Assembly: GCF_040719145.1 (NCBI RefSeq)
Contig: NZ_JBFDUZ010000005.1
Location: 62,001-126,000, forward strand
DNA length: 64,000 bases
Direction: 5' to 3'
Source: Paenibacillus sp. JQZ6Y-1
GTDB taxonomy: Bacteria; Bacillota; Bacilli; Paenibacillales; Paenibacillaceae
A model generated the notes under the pieces. It ran no database searches. It saw only the letters and a list, made by a program, of their open reading frames with translations, and was not told the origin of the DNA. This document shows, piece after piece, positions 54,339 through 63,443 of the stretch (the first letter of the stretch is position 1; the number at the start of each line of letters is the position of its first letter). The position numbers and the translations under genes are program-made.

Positions 54339-54639
54339 CTATAAACCCCCGTTTATTGTTATGCCTACAGTTCACTTATTTCCGTAATACGTTCAGAGAA
54401 CAAACAAATTATCGGACAAAAAAGCCTGATACATAAGCCTTTTTTCTGCATAAAGAATAAAAAATTTTCACGCATTTGAGATTGTGTTGTTAGCTGAATG
54501 TCTGGATTATGTCAGCATTTCAATCAAGGGTTCTTCTGTATATATGACCGATATTTCTAGGTATACTACATGGATCGATTGAGCAGGGAAGTCGACGGGT
54601 ATTGAATAACACATACTGCAATCAAAGGAGGAACATATT
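54339..54639. other. Intergenic region between divergent SLH and SDR genes
   Basis: About 300 bases with promoter space for two divergent transcripts. An AAAAAAG...CTTTTTT element with GCCTGATACATAAGCC between the runs lies near 54420-54447, but its stem is weak. I see no gene. Confidence 0.4.
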
Positions 54640-55575
54640 ATGGTCAAATCGATTCCCCGTGAACAATTGACTGTCGTGATCACCGGAGCATCTAGTGGCT
54701 TCGGGCAAGGTGTTGCTCGGCAATTGGCGGCTCAAGGTGCCAGCGTTGTCATCGCAGCGCGGCGTACCGAACTGCTGGATCAGCTGGTAGACGAGTTGGG
54801 TCCTAACGTCATTGCTTGTACCGCCGACGTGAGCAGCGAGGAGGATATCGCCCGTTTATACGATACGGCGATGTCTGCTTTTGGACGAATTGACGTTTGG
54901 ATTAACAACGCCGGAGTCGGCTTGATCGGTCCCTACACCGAACTGCCGCCTGCCGATCTGAAGCGTCTGGTCGAAATTAATATTCTCGGTGTGATGTATG
55001 GCAGTCATTATGCTCTACGACAGTTCAAGCAACAAGGGCATGGCGTGCTGATCAATCTCGGCTCTATCGTCAGCAAAGTGCCATTTCCATACTACGGTGC
55101 ATACGGCGCTACCAAATACGCAGTAGCCGGACTCAGCGCTGCCCTTAATCACGAGATGCAGCTGGAACATTACGACGACATTCATGTATGCACCGTGCAT
55201 CCGTGGGCGACGGATACGCCGTGGTTTGAGCATACCGGCAATTACAGTGGACACCGCGCGGAGATGAAGCCGATGGATGACGCGCAACATGTCATCGACG
55301 CCATTATCGACTTGATCGACAAGCCACAGGAAAACGTCGAGGTCGGTGTGAAAAGTAAAGGCACCACCCTTTCCAGCAATCTGCTACCCGGTCTGACCGA
55401 GAACTTCAACGCCAAATATGTACAAAAAGTCATCCAAAGCGCCCCAGCAGCCGGATCAACCTCTGGCAGCCTGCACCAGCCGCTGCAAACTGGCAAAGAT
55501 GTGAGCGGCGGCAATCGCGAACGTATGAAACGAGAAAGCGATCTGCCATCCGACCCTACCTTTCACAAGGAGTAG
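54640..55575 (+). CDS. Short-chain dehydrogenase/reductase
   Basis: A 311-residue classical SDR, an NAD(P)-dependent oxidoreductase. The cofactor motif TGASSGFGQG (about 16-25), NNAGVG, and the catalytic Ser-Tyr-Lys set (LGSIVSKVPFPYYGAYGATKYAV, with YGATK as YxxxK) are all present. The last ~60 residues are a polar, Gly/Ser-rich extension. AAAGGAGG precedes the ATG. Substrate unknown; it stands alone. Confidence 0.88.
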   Translation: MVKSIPREQLTVVITGASSGFGQGVARQLAAQGASVVIAARRTELLDQLVDELGPNVIACTADVSSEEDIARLYDTAMSAFGRIDVWINNAGVGLIGPYTELPPADLKRLVEINILGVMYGSHYALRQFKQQGHGVLINLGSIVSKVPFPYYGAYGATKYAVAGLSAALNHEMQLEHYDDIHVCTVHPWATDTPWFEHTGNYSGHRAEMKPMDDAQHVIDAIIDLIDKPQENVEVGVKSKGTTLSSNLLPGLTENFNAKYVQKVIQSAPAAGSTSGSLHQPLQTGKDVSGGNRERMKRESDLPSDPTFHKE

Positions 55576-55623
55576 CGACACTGGGACGTTCGGCAACCAC
55601 CTCAACTTCATGTATGCCATAAG

Positions 55624-55658
55624 AACCGGAGAGCGTCTGCTGCTCCGGTTTTATTTTT
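55624..55658 (+). terminator. Terminator after the SDR gene
   Basis: AACCGGAG pairs with CTCCGGTT, followed by TTATTTTTA. The remaining ~310 bases to the next gene carry no recognised feature. Confidence 0.7.
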
Positions 55659-55970
55659 ACCAATGCTTCAATCACAGCATAGAGAATGGTTTATAAATAC
55701 GTAAGGCGACTATGATGTAAGCGGTTTATATTACAAACAATATCCTCTGCTATTTGACAAAACATACATACAATCGTAATGATCTTGTAGAAACTTTCGA
55801 TGCTTGTAAATAAAAGCTATACTGTAAATGATTCCTAATCAGCACTTTGACTTTGCTGGTACATACAGCCGCATAGGTCACTCTACCGTCGATTCCTGTT
55901 TTACTCTATATAACAGTACAAGCGAGCTTCGCAAACAGATTTACGAATCCTTAGGAAATGAGCTGGTATT

Positions 55971-56858
55971 ATGAGTAATAAAGTCGTGCTTGCTGGCGGC
56001 ACTGGATTTATCGGTCAGTATTTTGAACAACGCTTCCTTGAAATGGGCTATGACGTAGTGATTATCTCGCGTCGTCCGGGTCATATCTCATGGCAGGATC
56101 AGGCGGGTATCGTCCGTGCATTAGAAGGAGCGCAAATGGTAATCAATCTGGCAGGCAAATCGGTAAACTGCCGCTATAACGAGAAAAACAAACGTGAAAT
56201 TATGAATTCCCGCTTGGAAACGACGCGGGCGCTCGGTAATGCTATTCAAAGCTGTCAGTCTCCGCCTCCACTCTGGTTCAACTCCAGCACAGCGACTATT
56301 TACCGACATGCCGAGGATCGTCCAATGACCGAGAAGGCAGGCGAGATCGGTTCGGGCTTCTCAGTAGAGGTAGCAAAGGCGTGGGAGCAGGCATTTTTTG
56401 AATTTCACTTGCCGCAAACTCGTCAGATTGCGCTGCGCATTGCCATCGTGCTCGGACCCGGCGGTGGCGTCATGACGCCATACCAATACTTGGTGCGCTT
56501 CGGGCTAGGTGGCAAGCAGGGTTCGGGCAAACAACGGTTCAGTTGGATTCACGTCGAGGATCTACTGGGCATTATTCTCTTTCTGCGAGATCGCAAAGAG
56601 CTGGACGGCGTCTTCAACTGCTCGGCACCCAATCCGGTTACGAACGGCGAGCTGATGAAGCTGCTACGCCAGAACATGCACCGTTCGATCGGTATGCCAG
56701 CACCGCGCTGGATGCTGGAAATGGGCGCCGTTATGATCCGTACCGAAACCGAGCTGATTCTCAAAAGTCGCTGGGTCGTGCCTAACCGACTCGTGAAGGA
56801 AGGCTTTATGTTCCGTTTTGGCAGGCTGGAACGGACGCTGGAAGATATTTTGAAGTAG
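55971..56858 (+). CDS. TIGR01777-family NAD-dependent epimerase
   Basis: A 295-residue protein of the YfcH/SulA-like extended SDR group. The nucleotide motif AGGTGFIG lies at residues 8-15, followed by VINLAGKSVNCRY (the NLAG motif), NSRLETTRALG, and the family stretch RFSWIHVEDLLGIILFL. The C-terminal DUF1731-like segment ends the protein. The usual YxxxK is replaced (the expected site lies in IGSGFSVEVAKAWE), as is common in this family. Function unknown. Confidence 0.88.
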   Translation: MSNKVVLAGGTGFIGQYFEQRFLEMGYDVVIISRRPGHISWQDQAGIVRALEGAQMVINLAGKSVNCRYNEKNKREIMNSRLETTRALGNAIQSCQSPPPLWFNSSTATIYRHAEDRPMTEKAGEIGSGFSVEVAKAWEQAFFEFHLPQTRQIALRIAIVLGPGGGVMTPYQYLVRFGLGGKQGSGKQRFSWIHVEDLLGIILFLRDRKELDGVFNCSAPNPVTNGELMKLLRQNMHRSIGMPAPRWMLEMGAVMIRTETELILKSRWVVPNRLVKEGFMFRFGRLERTLEDILK

Positions 56859-57130
56859 CTGGAAAGCGATTGGAGCATCTAGGATCAGTGCAGCTCCTAT
56901 CACGATGGATATGATCCTTCGACTGACCGAGCCGCATCCTTTCATAGGGGCGCTGGTCTAAGCTGGCATCCCCATCGATTGCACTTATCCTTGCTCTCAT
57001 TTCGCATCAAAGCTACGAATCGCAAATCTCTGTCCCTATCCCATCGTAATCGAAGAATGGTTCACATAATAACGCATTATCCAATGACCGCTCCCATCTG
57101 CCAACAACTTCTTATTAGGAGACATCGCCT

Positions 57131-57436
57131 ATGAACTCTTCATATTTGAACGCACAAAACCGTAACAAAACGACTCGATTCCTCAACGGATTGGCTGATC
57201 CAGTACGTCTGCACATCCTCTCGCTGCTAGGGCGCAAAGGCAGGATGAATGTAGGCGAAATTGCCTCTCATTTTCACGTTAGCCGTCCGGCGATTTCGCA
57301 TCATCTGCGCATTCTGAAAGATGCCGATATTGTAAGCTATGAGAAAATCGGGCAGGAAGTATACTACTGGATGGATCAGGAGTATGTGGTGTCCCATCTG
57401 CATAATCTTGCTAACGAAATGGACTCCTTTTCCTAA
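57131..57436 (+). CDS. ArsR-family winged-helix regulator
   Basis: A 101-residue dimeric repressor. The DNA-binding unit LADPVRLHILSLLGRKG, then VGEIASHFHVSRPAISHHLRILKDADIVSYEKIGQEVYYW, is the classical ArsR fold. There is no cysteine pair of the metal-binding type, so the signal is probably not arsenic or zinc. AGGAGA precedes the ATG. It may regulate the FAD oxidoreductase gene that begins 129 bases downstream. Confidence 0.87.
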   Translation: MNSSYLNAQNRNKTTRFLNGLADPVRLHILSLLGRKGRMNVGEIASHFHVSRPAISHHLRILKDADIVSYEKIGQEVYYWMDQEYVVSHLHNLANEMDSFS

Positions 57437-57565
57437 TTCGACTAATGTCGGCGCTTGTTTCATCGCTCCTTTTTATCATTTGGCGATAACCGGACCTCGT
57501 TCTGGTTAATGATTCAGAGAGCCTTAGATTCAACAGGCATATCCACGAAGGGCAGGGATGATCCA

Positions 57566-58930
57566 ATGACAGAGCAACAGCATGAACAGAGCGACCACAC
57601 GATTGTAATTGGTGCCGGGCTGGCAGGGCTAAGCTGCGCATTTGAACTGGTAGATAAAGGTCGCAAAGTAACTGTGCTTGAAGCAGCACCATATATCGGT
57701 GGACGGACAGCCAACTGGATCGAGGATGGCATGGAGGTAGAATCCGGCTTCCACAAATTTCTCGGCTATTACGTAGCGTTGCCGGAACTGCTGGAACGAG
57801 CAGGCATTGTGGTAGACGAAATTGTGCACTGGGAAAAGACAACCCAGATTCGCCATCCTGAAGCTCATGGTACACTGGGCATCGACCCGCTCAAGGCGCC
57901 ACTCCAAACGCTGGCAGGCGCGCTGGGCAATAACGATTGGCTGTCGATCAAGGACAAGGCATCACTGATACCGTTTTTTGCCGCAGGATTCAAGGATTAT
58001 ATCGCTCACCCGGAAAAGCTGGATCAGATTCCGGTGCGTGACTACGCGGAGCGTCACGGCGTCACCGCAGATGCGCTAGAGCGTCTCATTCAACCATTAT
58101 CGTCAGGCATCTTTTTCCTGCCAGTGGAGCAGTACTCAACGTATGCTTTTTTCGGATTGTTTGCCCCCGCATTGCCACGTTTACCCATGGTGCGCATCGG
58201 AGCATTCAAGGGCGGGATGACCGATGTGATGACGGGTCCGCTGGCGCGTGCGATTGAACAGCGCGGCGGACAGGTACGCACGCATACCCCGGTCGCCCAT
58301 CTGCATGTGCAGGATGGACAGGTACAAGGCATAGAGCTGGAAGACGGCACCGTATTGTATGCCGAACAGGTTGTAGTTGCTGCGAATGTGAAGCGAGCAC
58401 AGCTGCTGGTAGGGGAGCATTTTGGCGATCACGAGGGGTTCCGTGACTTTATGCAATTGGACGTGATGCCATATGTGACTGCGCAGTTTGAAGCGAAGGA
58501 AAAGCTGGCGGAAGCGGATCATACCTTGTTTGGACCTACCACGCAGCTTGGTTCGTTTAGCGAGCAGTCCCGTACGACGTTTAAAAGAGATAGTGGACGC
58601 GCCTCCATCATTCTGGTGAATCCAGACGAGCTGATTGATCTACCAGATGAAGAGGTTTGGGCGAGGACGGTTCAATCGCTGCATGAGGTGGATTTGCCTA
58701 ATGTGGATACGATGACCCAGTACCGAATTATCCGCGGTAAAGAGAACTTTTACCGATTGTCGGCGGGCAATGAGCAGCGTCGCCCTCATCAGATTACGCC
58801 GATCCCCGGACTGTTTCTAGCAGGCGATTATACCCGACAACCTCTGCTCGCTACGATGGAAGGTGCCGTTATTTCCGGTCAACGCGCTGCACGTGGTATT
58901 TTGAAACACAAACAGACAGCCGACACCTGA
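57566..58930 (+). CDS. FAD-dependent oxidoreductase, phytoene desaturase/HpnE-like
   Basis: A 454-residue flavoprotein of the amine-oxidase/phytoene-desaturase class. The FAD motif IVIGAGLAGLSCAFEL (about 12-27), VLEAAPYIGGRTANW, and the C-terminal GLFLAGDYTRQPLLATMEGAVISGQRAA are typical of hydroxysqualene dehydroxylase and plant-type desaturases. It could act on a carotenoid or squalene-type precursor, but no isoprenoid gene is beside it. The ATG at 57566 has AGGGATG upstream; a longer frame lacks a site. Confidence 0.83.
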   Translation: MTEQQHEQSDHTIVIGAGLAGLSCAFELVDKGRKVTVLEAAPYIGGRTANWIEDGMEVESGFHKFLGYYVALPELLERAGIVVDEIVHWEKTTQIRHPEAHGTLGIDPLKAPLQTLAGALGNNDWLSIKDKASLIPFFAAGFKDYIAHPEKLDQIPVRDYAERHGVTADALERLIQPLSSGIFFLPVEQYSTYAFFGLFAPALPRLPMVRIGAFKGGMTDVMTGPLARAIEQRGGQVRTHTPVAHLHVQDGQVQGIELEDGTVLYAEQVVVAANVKRAQLLVGEHFGDHEGFRDFMQLDVMPYVTAQFEAKEKLAEADHTLFGPTTQLGSFSEQSRTTFKRDSGRASIILVNPDELIDLPDEEVWARTVQSLHEVDLPNVDTMTQYRIIRGKENFYRLSAGNEQRRPHQITPIPGLFLAGDYTRQPLLATMEGAVISGQRAARGILKHKQTADT

Positions 58931-58960
58931 TCATTCAGGCATTCGACTGTCCAATTATGT

Positions 58961-58995
58961 CGCTGGTGAACGATGTGATGTTCACCAGCGTTTAT
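58961..58995. terminator. Terminator between the FAD oxidoreductase and GH4 genes
   Basis: CGCTGGTGAAC pairs perfectly with its complement around an 8-base loop, followed by TTTATT on the plus strand. It ends just before the stop of the convergent GH4 gene. Confidence 0.75.
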
Positions 58996-58999
58996 TGGA

Positions 59000-60340
59000 T
59001 TACATACTTCCAACCGCTCGGGATACGTTCCATGTATCATGATCACGGAACACAGGTAGCCAATCGCCATGCGCTTCGATCAGATCATCACATAGCGACA
59101 CAATATCATCAATCGACAACTCTGCGGCTGTATGCGGATCAAGCAGCGCTGCATGATACACATGCTCCCGTTTCCCCGTTAATGCCGCTTCAATCGTCAA
59201 CTGCTGCGTATTGATGTTGGTGCGGTTCAAGGCAGCCAACTGCGGTGGCAATGCGCCCATATGCACGGGCTGAATGCCAGAAGCATCCACCAGACAAGGT
59301 ACTTCTACACACGCATCCTGCGGCAAATTGGTGATTAGCCCGTTGTTCATTACATTTCCGGCAATTTTAAATGGAATATTCGTCTCCATCGCTTCCAGAA
59401 TGTACGAAGCATATTCCACGCTGCGCGTATGCTCTAACGCTTCACTCTGCATTAGACCGTCGCGCACTTCGCCCCATTCTCTGATCTGATTCACACAGCG
59501 ACGCGGATATTCATCCAGCGGGATGTTAAAGCGTTCGATCAGCTCTGGATACCGTTGCTTGATAAAGTACGGATGGTATTCCGCGTTATGCTCCGACGAT
59601 TCGGTCACATAATACCCAAACCGATGCATCAGCTCAAAACGAACCATATCGTCATGCTTCTCCTGCTGCTTTAACGCCGCACGTCGCTTAATCTCAGGAT
59701 ACAAATCCTCTCCATCACGCGTCACCTCTAGCAGCCACGCCATATGATTGATTCCAGCAATCTTTGCCTGCACGCCCGTATCGTCCATATCCAATGAGCG
59801 GAACAGACCCGGTACACACTGCTGCACGCTATGACACAAGCCAACCGTTTTGATACCACCTGCTGTATTCATCACCTGCGTTAGCACCGCCATCGGATTG
59901 GTGTAATTCAGGAACCACGCATCCGGGCATACTTCCCGCATATCCGCAGCAATGTCCAGCATCACCGGAATGGTACGCAGATTACGGAAAATACCGCCAA
60001 TGCCTAGTGTGTCCGCAATCGTTTGCCGTAAGCCGTACTTTTTCGGAATTTCAAAATCAGTGATTGTACATGGATCATATCCGCCTACCTGAATCGCATT
60101 GATGACGTATTTGGCACCAGATAGCGCTTCACGGCGATCGGTATAGGAACGAATAACACAGGTGCTGTCTGCTGTTTTGCGCATGGCATGAAGCAGGGTC
60201 TCCGATTCCTGCAATCGCTGATGATCAATATCGTATAACGCTAGCTCAAAGCCCTGCAATGCCGGAGTCAGCATAATATCACCCAGCACATTGCGCACAA
60301 ATACAGTACTTCCGGCTCCAATAAACGTAATCTTGTTCAA
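59000..60340 (-). CDS. melA: Family 4 glycoside hydrolase, alpha-galactosidase-like
   Basis: A 446-residue GH4 enzyme that uses NAD+ and a divalent metal to cleave alpha-glycosides by an oxidation-elimination route. It shows the N-terminal NAD motif ITFIGAGSTVF, NYTNPMAVLTQ, and the metal ligands Cys in VGLCHSVQ and His in GINHMAWL. Its length and GHSVQ-type motif fit the alpha-galactosidase (MelA) branch, though alpha-glucosidase cannot be excluded. The TTG start has GGGAGG upstream. A cre-like site lies in front. No sugar transporter is adjacent. Confidence 0.88.
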   Translation of the reverse strand: MNKITFIGAGSTVFVRNVLGDIMLTPALQGFELALYDIDHQRLQESETLLHAMRKTADSTCVIRSYTDRREALSGAKYVINAIQVGGYDPCTITDFEIPKKYGLRQTIADTLGIGGIFRNLRTIPVMLDIAADMREVCPDAWFLNYTNPMAVLTQVMNTAGGIKTVGLCHSVQQCVPGLFRSLDMDDTGVQAKIAGINHMAWLLEVTRDGEDLYPEIKRRAALKQQEKHDDMVRFELMHRFGYYVTESSEHNAEYHPYFIKQRYPELIERFNIPLDEYPRRCVNQIREWGEVRDGLMQSEALEHTRSVEYASYILEAMETNIPFKIAGNVMNNGLITNLPQDACVEVPCLVDASGIQPVHMGALPPQLAALNRTNINTQQLTIEAALTGKREHVYHAALLDPHTAAELSIDDIVSLCDDLIEAHGDWLPVFRDHDTWNVSRAVGSM

Positions 60341-60382
60341 GATTCATAACCTCCCTGAAATGTGAATGTATCCTCACTATAA

Positions 60383-60396
60383 AGGAGGCGCTTTCA
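60383..60396 (-). promoter_or_regulatory. Possible cre (CcpA) site before the GH4 gene
   Basis: TGAAAGCGCCTCCT on the minus strand matches the left half of the cre consensus (TGWAARCGYTWWCA) fully and 11 of 14 positions overall. Carbon catabolite repression of a glycosidase would be expected. Confidence 0.4.
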
Positions 60397-60692
60397 CATC
60401 AACATGGAGCAATGCTGGAACTATTTGTTATAATCCATGTTTTCGATCATTTTATACGTTGTAGAATTATACGGTTATTATGGTAGGAAAGGATAGGTAT
60501 AGTGCTTGTTATGGTATGCAGTGTTTGGTTTTCAAAATATGGTCATATGTATGGTACAAAATCCGATTTACGATACAAGATTTGACCTATACCTGTTCGC
60601 CAATCAAATCTACGTACTCTACTTACTAGCATCAGATAAATAGATCAAGACAAATAAAATAGCTTTTTTACGTGTTATTTTTTCGTTTTCTG

Positions 60693-60721
60693 TTGAATCT
60701 CATTCATTGCGGGTATATACT
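60693..60721 (+). promoter_or_regulatory. SigA-type promoter of the candidate antitoxin RNA
   Basis: TTGAAT is followed after exactly 17 bases by TATACT on the plus strand. No plausible protein gene lies downstream before the terminator at 60865-60909, so it points to a short RNA. Confidence 0.65.
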
Positions 60722-60727
60722 GTTACC

Positions 60728-60909
60728 ATACAGTATCAAGCGGAACAGTGTATCTGATGCTCCATTGATAACGAAATAACCCCGCCGCGTCAACGGCAGG
60801 GTTATGGGACAGAAAGCTGGGAAACCACGGCGCGCTGCACACTCGAATCATCTTCTCATGTGCGGAACCCACCGAAGGCGGCTAACCTTTATTCGGTGGG
60901 TTCTTTTTT
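60728..60909 (+). ncRNA. Candidate antisense RNA antitoxin
   Basis: A predicted RNA of about 180 bases runs from the promoter above to a strong terminator whose hairpin (60865-60876 with 60892-60903) is followed by TTTTTT. It contains a GC-rich hairpin (60776-60805). Its 3' end covers the last codons and the 3' untranslated part of the small gene on the other strand. This is the arrangement of SR4/bsrG and ratA/txpA type I antitoxins, and the size is similar to SR4. Confidence 0.55.
60865..60909 (+). terminator. Terminator of the candidate antitoxin RNA
   Basis: GAACCCACCGAA pairs perfectly with TTCGGTGGGTTC, followed by TTTTTT on the plus strand. The same DNA encodes the end of the opposing small protein. 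Confidence 0.85.
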
Positions 60910-61026
60910 GTCTTTGAATTTGCGGCGAATGATCCTGTAGAGCTTACGTCCGCTAAGCGCTATACTTAGCGAAGCAGCAATTCCCTTCAACACATCCACG
61001 AATTCAATTAGAACAAGTGCGATCAT
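60889..61026 (-). CDS. Candidate type I toxin peptide (45 aa)
   Basis: The 45-codon frame begins MIALVLIEFVDVLKGIAASL and continues as a hydrophobic/amphipathic helix to about residue 25. It ends in a very basic RRKFKDKK tail. AAGGAGG stands 7 bases before the ATG, an excellent site. A promoter with TTGCGT, 16 bases, TATGAT lies at 61097-61124. The mRNA would end at the hairpin 60776-60805, giving about 315 bases, close to bsrG mRNA. Size, charge and the convergent RNA suggest a membrane-acting type I toxin, but no known toxin family was recognised. Confidence 0.55.
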   Translation of the reverse strand: MIALVLIEFVDVLKGIAASLSIALSGRKLYRIIRRKFKDKKEPTE

Positions 61027-61171
61027 GGCATCACCTCCTTGTCGAAGGCTGCACCGTGATCGCTCCACCGAATGCTTTCTGTCTTGTTAACAATATATCA
61101 TATAAACGTCATTTAAACACGCAATAAAGTTTTCGATACATAATAATACGTATTTCTTTCCCATAAACTAC

Positions 61172-61954
61172 TTACACTTCCAAACTATCAAAGTAACGCG
61201 CACTCTCCACCATCGGCGTACAATCAATATGCCCGCCTTCTAGATTGATTTCAAAAATATACGCCTTCCCTTGTACCAACCGCTTCACCATCTTCCAGTC
61301 AATCATGCCTTGTCCCAGCGGTAGCGAATCGTGAAACTGTCCCATACTGTCCACCAGATGATAATACACTGCATACGGCGCAGTGCGCTCCAGTACCTCC
61401 TGCAAACGTGCATTGTCGCCGCGGAAGCTAATAAATGTATGACTCACATCCACATTGACTGGCAGATTGAGCGGAATAATCACTTCGTCAATCAGATACG
61501 GATTGGCGTAGCAGAATAGCCCTTCCGTCGAATCCTCCCATAGCAGTACCTCGCGTCCGCCATCCTCAAGCAGCTTGGCAATTTCTTCACGCATCGCAAT
61601 GCTGCGCTCACGTGAGATTTCATTATTTTCACTATGCAAATAATTGGCATGAATGACGCATTTACTGCCTTCCTCCACACAAATATTCACCAGCTGACGA
61701 GTCGATTCCCGATAAAAGCGGTGCATCTCCTCGTCGGTGCTCATAATATCGAGAAAACGTCTATTATAACGGCTCGGATGATGCAAATATACATCAATAC
61801 CTAACCCTTTCAGTTCACGAATGCGTTCACGAATCAATGGCTCCTGCTGCAAATCCTCTGTGCGCAAATATAGCTCCATGATTTCCGGTTTGTATTGTAG
61901 GCGGTCATCCAGACTTTCGCGGTCCAAACTGCTTTTCAGACGTATGTTGTTCAT
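61172..61954 (-). CDS. Sugar phosphate isomerase/epimerase-like TIM-barrel protein
   Basis: A 260-residue protein of the AP-endonuclease-2/xylose-isomerase-like barrel group. It shows PEIMELYLRTEDL (metal-ligand Glu at the end of an early strand), CVIHANYLH, VLLWEDSTEGLF, VNVDVSHTFI, YYHLVDSMG and IFEINLEGG, a normal order of barrel ligands. Substrate unknown. AAGGAG precedes the ATG at 61952-61954; a longer open frame exists upstream without a good site. Confidence 0.78.
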   Translation of the reverse strand: MNNIRLKSSLDRESLDDRLQYKPEIMELYLRTEDLQQEPLIRERIRELKGLGIDVYLHHPSRYNRRFLDIMSTDEEMHRFYRESTRQLVNICVEEGSKCVIHANYLHSENNEISRERSIAMREEIAKLLEDGGREVLLWEDSTEGLFCYANPYLIDEVIIPLNLPVNVDVSHTFISFRGDNARLQEVLERTAPYAVYYHLVDSMGQFHDSLPLGQGMIDWKMVKRLVQGKAYIFEINLEGGHIDCTPMVESARYFDSLEV

Positions 61955-62201
61955 GCTTCCACTCCTTGGTTCATCGTTTTTCCGAATATGCCCTTTTCTA
62001 TATGGGTATGCGGGCTTTATCTTTATCATATACCAGATGGACCGCCGCACCCAAGTTCAGCGTAGCAGAACTGTGTAAACTGCGGATGAATGAGAACCGC
62101 CGGGTTCATGAAGTTGCCTACCATTGGATGAATACCATGCTTGAAGCCTTCTCCATTCGTTGCTCATCGCTGAAAATGTGTATGGTCTCCGATGACTTCG
62201 C

Positions 62202-63056
62202 CTATAGATTGCTGTCGCTCACACTAAACGTATCGCCACCTGCAATCGTACCGGATTCAAAACCTTTGTTAAACCAGCGCTTGCGCTGCTCGGATGTGCC
62301 ATGCGTAAAGCTGTCCGGCACCACATAGCCTTGCGCCTTCTGCTGGATCGTATCATCGCCAACCGCACTGGCAGCCGTTAATGCTTCGTCCAGATCGCCC
62401 TGCTCCAGCAGATTTTTGCCCTGTTCGTAATGCGCCCAGACGCCAGCGTAATAATCTGCCTGTAGTTCAAGCCGTACCTGATAATGCGTGTTAAATTCCT
62501 TCTCGCTCAGCTTTTGACGATAGGGCTCAATTTTGTCCATGGTACCTAGCAAATTCTGTACATGGTGACCCACCTCATGCGCCACCACATATGCCATCGC
62601 AAAATCGCCGGGTGCTTGGAATTGCTGCTTTAATTCATCATAAAAGCTCAGATCGATATACAGCTTCTGATCGCCCGGACAGTAAAAGGGACCCACTGCT
62701 GAACTTGCTGTACCGCAAGCAGATTGTACACTGCCGCTATAAATGACCAGCGTTGGATCGGTATACGTCAATCCCTGCTGCTTAAATACGTCACTCCATA
62801 CATCCTCTGTATCCGCCAGCACCACCGATACAAAGTCCGCCAGTTGCTCCTCCTGCTCCGTGCCTTGGTAATTGCCTGCCGTCTGCGTCGTTGTGCCAGA
62901 CGTCATTCCACCTAACAAGCTTGAGGGATTACCGCCGAGCAGAATCACGATGATGATCACGATCACTCCACCGATTCCGCCACCTACCAGCGTCTTGCCA
63001 CCCATTCCACGACGATCCTCTACATTCCCGCTTTCCCGTCTACCTTGCCATTTCAT
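62202..63056 (-). CDS. YpfJ-type neutral zinc metallopeptidase
   Basis: A 284-residue protein with one N-terminal helix (about 26-47), then a Gly/Ser/Thr linker and a peptidase domain with the zinc site HEVGHHVQNL. The family stretches ACGTASSAVGPFYCPGDQKLYIDLSFYDEL and LELQADYYAGVWAHY (third ligand Glu) are present, as is the C-terminal TSEQRKRWFNKGFESG. It acts at the outer face of the membrane; its natural substrate is unknown. The start region is Arg-rich. It is monocistronic. Confidence 0.9.
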   Translation of the reverse strand: MKWQGRRESGNVEDRRGMGGKTLVGGGIGGVIVIIIVILLGGNPSSLLGGMTSGTTTQTAGNYQGTEQEEQLADFVSVVLADTEDVWSDVFKQQGLTYTDPTLVIYSGSVQSACGTASSAVGPFYCPGDQKLYIDLSFYDELKQQFQAPGDFAMAYVVAHEVGHHVQNLLGTMDKIEPYRQKLSEKEFNTHYQVRLELQADYYAGVWAHYEQGKNLLEQGDLDEALTAASAVGDDTIQQKAQGYVVPDSFTHGTSEQRKRWFNKGFESGTIAGGDTFSVSDSNL

Positions 63057-63443
63057 TGATCCAACCCCCTGTGAACATGTCTGTGTATGCTACTTATTTT
63101 ATAAATTTCTTCATTCTTGGATAGCATCGCCTCAGTGATCCATTCACCGAACATATCACTCCAATGAATTTCTAATAATGTTGTACCCAGATTGGATAGC
63201 ATATGACTAAAACGGAACATAATCTATCTACGAAAAAACGAATTGGATTGCACAAAATAAAGCATGTCACAACAAATGATACCCAGTTAGTTAGGTTTGC
63301 TTAGAAAGTGAAGTGTTTAATGTATTACCAGTGTGATACAGTAGTAACCTTTTACAATGCAGATGATTCGGCGTTGACGTCGTTCTATCACTATACATCA
63401 CAACCGATTGGAAAAAAGACCAACATCAATGGAGGCGATTCAC
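63057..63443. other. Intergenic region between divergent peptidase and hydrolase genes
   Basis: About 390 bases. AT-rich toward the middle, with room for two promoters. No gene, RNA or repeat was recognised. Confidence 0.5.
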
